Shown: positions 59,461 through 64,000 of the stretch, piece by piece
How the letters are laid out: every line of letters begins with the position of its first letter
Numbering within the stretch: position 1 is the first letter of the stretch
From: Dicaeum eximium
Taxonomy: Eukaryota > Chordata > Aves > Passeriformes > Dicaeidae
NCBI GenBank assembly: GCA_013396995.1
Contig: VWZP01005252.1
Coordinates: 419,007 to 483,006 of the forward strand
Direction: 5' to 3'
Length of the DNA: 64,000 nt
The notes under the pieces: generated by a model
What the model was told of the DNA's origin: nothing
The model's database searches: none
The model's input: the letters and a program-made list of their open reading frames with translations, nothing else
Position numbers and translations under genes: made by a program

Positions 59461-61505
59461 TGATGTGGACAAATATTCCACCAAGGACTAGGCTGAGGCC
59501 ATCACATTTAAATTCTTTTCCTGAGTCACAGTTGGCAGAAATCCCCATCAAGATATCCAGGCTGCAAAACCCTCCTTGGAAGCAAAGGGGAGATCAAACA
59601 CAGTTTTTATGCTGCTCCAACAGCTGCTCCAATGGTGCTTTTGTTCTAGAGTTTGCTGAGCCCACCTTCGTGCTGGAGTCAAATACAAAATGCATTGCCT
59701 GAGTCTCCTTTCATCCTGACTGGAAAGACCACAATGTGGGTTTGAGATTTTCTGGTTGGCAGTGGCCAGTCTGAGTGGGAGCAGCAGCTCGGACACCTCA
59801 GCCTCCTCAGCTGGGACCACACAACACTGACAGACACCTGAACTGCCTGGAAAGCTGGTAATGAGCTGAACCCTCAGATCCAAATTCCCCATCACATCTG
59901 CTTTTACATCCAAAACATTCAATGCTCCAACAGTAATAAAGTTCTAGAGAAGTGAAATCTTCCTAAGTAGCATCAGGAAAGGTGTCAGACTTGCTGTAGC
60001 ACAAGGCTGGATTCCTTTTCCAGTGTGGCCCTCATCACTGTTTTGGGACAATGGGTAAATAACCCCTATTCTCTTACAGGGAACAAGCAAAACTCATATA
60101 TGCTGCATTGCATAATACATTTTCAACAGGAATTTTGTTACTGTCACCTCTAATAGAGATTAAATTTGTGTGCTAACGGCCTAGGTAACAGGAATGCAGG
60201 TTTTTCTTTGGAGGAAAAAGTGTTGTTTTCTAACAGACTTGGAGTCCTGCTGGAGAAGAAGGTGGATTCTGTTACCTAAAGCTGTCTGGAAGTATTTTGA
60301 AGAAAGCACATGGCAAAGCACAGAAAAATCTAAGGAAATAAAAAAACATGATAAAAATATCAATGCTTCATGTTAACAATCATAACCATAATAATAGAAA
60401 TCATGTGTAATGGTTCTATACAGACAAAGAATAAGCTCAAAAATACATGTGGTGAAAGATCTGTTTTGCTTGTCCTACAACAGAGTGAATGTTGGTGAAG
60501 CTTTTGTTCCTGATTATAAAATAATATACATCATTAGAAAGCCAGGTGTTAAAAAAACCCTAGATCTTGCCCACAGTTGTCTTGCTTGTAAAAACGACCA
60601 AGGTCCTCTGATTTCAATTCACATGCCTGTGTGTCTGTGGGGAACCCTCTGCTCCTTGTACCTCATAGCCCCCACCTGGGCACAGCTTGAGCAGGGAGCA
60701 TGAGGTCCCTGATTCCTCCCACCCCCGGGGGACAGAGGAAAGAAGAAATTCCCCACAATGAAAACCTTCCCCTGTGCAAAAGCAGGATGGAGCAAGAGTG
60801 TGGTGGAGTCTTCCTGCAAAGCTTGGAGAAATGTGGTGTTTTCAAGGCCCCTTCCTGCCCATCAAATTTGACTGGCTTAAAGGCAGAGAGAATAAAGTGA
60901 AATTGTTGATGTCAAGCACTCAAACCCTTGCAACATCCATAGAAGGCTTGTTTCCAGAAACACAGAATCTTGTTTTTCACAAGGAACAGAGGAAGGTGTT
61001 CAGGACAGTCATAGCTCTGTTGGACGTGCAATGAACTTCACAGAGTCCTCTGCCCGTGCTGTGGACAGCCCAAGGAAGCTGTGGAGAGCTTTCTCTCAGC
61101 AGGAACCTGGCCTATGATGCTGTTTCTAATGGAGAGTCTCAGTGAATCTGTAGGGAGGCTTAAGCCTCTTTCTAGGCATCAACCAACATTTGGCCTGGGG
61201 AGAGCAAATGAGTCACATCTGCACAGCTCCTTGGCAAACAAAAGCCCTATAAAATTCTGCTTTCTTGTACTCAGAAGTTTCTGAGGAAGATATACTTTCA
61301 TGGGAATTTACAATTTTTTGCCCTCAAGAGAAATTTCACCATTTCCCTTAATCAAAAGTGGTGTCATTTTTACCACTAAACATCTCACTTCTTCCCATCT
61401 GTCCAGAACCACTCCCGTGAGACATGAGCTTGGAAGAACTTGCAAGCCTTGGAGGGGCAGATCCAGCGCACTGAGTCAGTTCCTTTTATGGCTCTAGGCA
61501 GTGGG
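59461..61505. other. gene-free stretch
   Basis: Only short frames (up to 124 codons, - 59548-59922), unrecognised. No transposon identified. Confidence 0.45.
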
Positions 61506-61511
61506 CTTACC

Positions 61512-61519
61512 TATAAATA
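61512..61519 (+). promoter_or_regulatory. TATA-box-like TATAAATA (ambiguous)
   Basis: TATAAATA is followed by GC-richer sequence with a cluster of about eight CpGs at 61742-61828. That could mark a small TATA promoter. The same bases read on the minus strand give ATAG|GTAAGC, a good splice donor (GT at 61510-61509), and a minus acceptor CTGCTCTGCCTCTGCCAG lies 48 bp away. So the site could equally bound a 48-bp minus-strand segment. Neither reading is supported by a neighbouring gene. Confidence 0.15.
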
Positions 61520-64000
61520 CAGATCCCTGTAGGGATGTAACCCCAGCACGTTGGGTTCCTGGCAGAGGCAGAGCAGAAGCCAAGAGGCAGAGCAGATTCA
61601 AACCACACTGGAATAGTTAAGCAGGGCTGAAGCTGCAGCGGTGCCTGAGCAGCAGTGAGGACAGGTCTGGGTTTGGCAGGCACAGAGCCACGGGCTGTGC
61701 TGTGCCCCAGCTCCTGGAAGTGATGGATTTGCTGGGGAAGGCCTCAGCTGACCGTGTGGGCAGCGTGGAGGAGCCTCCTGTGCGGGATTCCCAGCACTGC
61801 TGGGCTCGGGCACCGGGATTGCGCCGACATGGGCTGCTCTGTTGTGTTGTTTTAAAAGGATCTGTGCCTGGAAAGCTGTTTGTTTCTCTGGGTTCTTGCA
61901 TTGGGTGCTGAATGAGGCTCCTTGACTCCAGTATCAGAAGGCTGATATGATTTATTAGAATGACTCCATTATTCAGAAGGTTTTAGGGCTAAGTTGCCCA
62001 CGTTCAGAGTTAGATGTTCTTTCATGTTCAGAGCAAGACTTCTCAATGCTTACAAAGACAGAGAGATTACAACCTCTATATCATTGGCTAGAAAGAGAAA
62101 ACTGCATCTCCTATATCAGGAGACAGACAAAGGAATGCATCTGTTGTCCTTGAATCTACACACAGACATGGGTTTGTTTTTACAGAAATCTGCAGAGAAG
62201 TCAGCTTTCCCATGGAAGAAAAATGTCCAGCAAGTTTCCATCTAAGAAACTTATAAAATGGCAGTGACACTGTTGTGCACTCTGGTCCACCCAAAGTCTA
62301 ATCTCCAAATCTCCAGCACACATGCCCCTGTGACCTTGTATAACCTCATGATAAACCACATGGGGAAGCTGCTCTTGGGTCTGTTTATAACGGGTTTTGC
62401 CTGTAGGTCTGGTGATCATGGAAGCTTCAAATTGCTCTGAAGAAGAGCTAGTTGACATTTACCATTAGGTGTATTTTTCTATCATTAAAATGGAAGGAAA
62501 CCTCAAGGAAAAATGTCAGGTTTTTAATTACATCCAAAGAAATAAACCCCTGGTAATTGAAAATGTTCAGTTTGCACTAGCCAACAAGGGAAACATTCAT
62601 TCAACAACCAAAAAGTGGAAGTCTCCAGTCCGTCATGCAGATATTTCCTGCAAGGTTTAGCTGGATATATTTGATTGTGAAAACTGGGAAAAAGAAATCA
62701 ATGGATTTTTCTTTTTGCAATAAGCATATTTTCAGTCTGTGCACACTCAACAATTTTGCAGTGGGGAAATATCTTACTGCCCCCTTCTGTGTCCATCATT
62801 ACAGAAGTAAAATACAGACTTTTCTTTTCCCTCTGCAGTGTTTTGGTTATGCCCTTGTCCTTCCCCATTAGGACTTCAGTTGCCATTTAGAATTCTGAAT
62901 TCACACAGGATGGATCTGGGCACTATGGAGACCTTTTATTCCCAAGTAGACTGCCAGTAGGCTTGCCAGCAAGAGGGTTATCAGTGGAAATGAGACTTGC
63001 AGAGCCATAAATTCCAGCAGGTTGTGAGAAAGGTGTGCCATCTTTTCTGTTTGTTTGTTTACTTATGTGGTTTTTTTCCCTGAGGATAAAACCCAGTAAT
63101 AATTAATGCTGTTGTTTAACATGTTCCTTCTGAAGAACAAACCTTCTTCCACTGCCTTCCCTTTCTTGTGCTGTTTCTGAGAAGTGCTGATGAAAACAAA
63201 GCTGCATTTTCCAAAACCACATTCAGTGTGGCCGTGCAGGTTTGTGCTTAGTTTAAAAATACCTCTACACTTCTAGACACGTTCAGCTCCTGCCTTTTTC
63301 AGAAAAGATCTCCAGTTGAGTGCTGGCCCATATAAAGGTGATCTGGATGTCAATGCACATTGGTGGACATGGGAAAGATGCTCCCATGGATATAGAGGTA
63401 TCTGAATGCTGGTGCTGCCAGGGTGGCATTTAAAAGCAAAGGAATTGGAGAGCACAGAGTAGGTGGCATATTTAATGTAGGCATGATGTGTTTTAATTTC
63501 TCTTTCAACAGTTTCTCTAGAAGACAGAACTTCCACAACACGGAGTTAAGGGCCAAGAAATGTCAGTTTAATTTGGTCTCTGATACTCAATCAGTGCATG
63601 GCCTCAGGCAAGTGACTTATCTTTCCTCTATCTAAACGTCTACATCAGTGAAACAGAAGGAAAGTACTTTCCACAGGAGTGTCAGTGAGTTTAGCATAAC
63701 TCATTAGTGTCTGCTCCGAGCTTTTAAATCCTGCAGCAGAAAATCCTCTGCAGACACCGGAGGTTAATGCACTGTCGGGGTGATGGTCAGGGGGAACCTG
63801 AGCCTGGCACCCCCACTTTGTGCTCAGTGACTGAGAGCTGGACCCACGGGGCACAGGCAGAGGGGTGGGTTCCCATCACTGTGATTAGAGGATCCTCCCA
63901 GTGTTTAAGGCTGGGCTGGAGGAATGCCAGCAGTGCCTCACTGAGAAACAAACAACCAGTCCTGATCACTGCATTCAGCTAATGAAAATGTATGTAATTG
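61520..64000. other. gene-free stretch to window end
   Basis: No gene is recognised. A GC- and CpG-richer patch at about 61600-61840 carries overlapping frames on both strands. A short GTTT repeat lies near 63049. The rest is AT-rich unique sequence. Confidence 0.45.

Noticed and set aside
1..64000. tRNA, rRNA or snRNA genes, full-length retroelements, endogenous retroviral genes
   Set aside because: I looked for typical conserved boxes and coding motifs and saw none. Only two short CR1 3' ends are recognisable.

Overview
This window looks like ordinary nuclear DNA from a bird. Two short insertions carry the 3' end of CR1, the characteristic avian LINE, including its closing TGATTCTATGATTCT-type octamer repeats (2719-2808 and 29511-29645). 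CpG is scarce except in a few small patches. Simple repeats are frequent and no long open reading frame is recognisable. I did not recognise the species or the locus. Most of the window reads as intergenic or deep-intronic sequence, possibly with conserved regulatory elements.

Layout: 0-18 kb is gene-poor, with one CR1 remnant, a 9-bp G-rich minisatellite at 7.7 kb and AT-rich stretches that resemble developmental non-coding elements (6.3, 9.9 and 17.3 kb). At 18.05 kb there is an 82-bp stretch bounded by a strong splice acceptor and donor. At 19.5-20.5 kb there is a long inverted repeat: two arms of about 200 bp, roughly 94-95% identical, around a 578-bp loop, followed by a CpG-rich patch and a (TATATC)n block. 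From 21 to 39 kb there is little beyond poly-A/T tracts, the second CR1 and a few speculative exon-like segments (31.3-32.0 kb). The 39.4-40.9 kb interval has three exon-like segments on the + strand. The 45.7-49.2 kb interval holds a strong G-quadruplex motif, the longest ORF of the window (unrecognised) and a striking 14-copy minisatellite with a 122-bp higher-order period. At 53.6-56.7 kb a 142-nt pure purine tract and a 101-nt pure pyrimidine tract flank a small CpG island. The remainder to 64 kb is gene-poor.

No protein-coding gene, tRNA, rRNA or CRISPR array can be asserted. All exon candidates are GT-AG bounded segments of the kind that also arise by chance (pseudoexons), so they carry low confidence. 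The strongest structural observations are the long inverted repeat, the higher-order minisatellite, and the CpG island between oppositely oriented purine and pyrimidine tracts.
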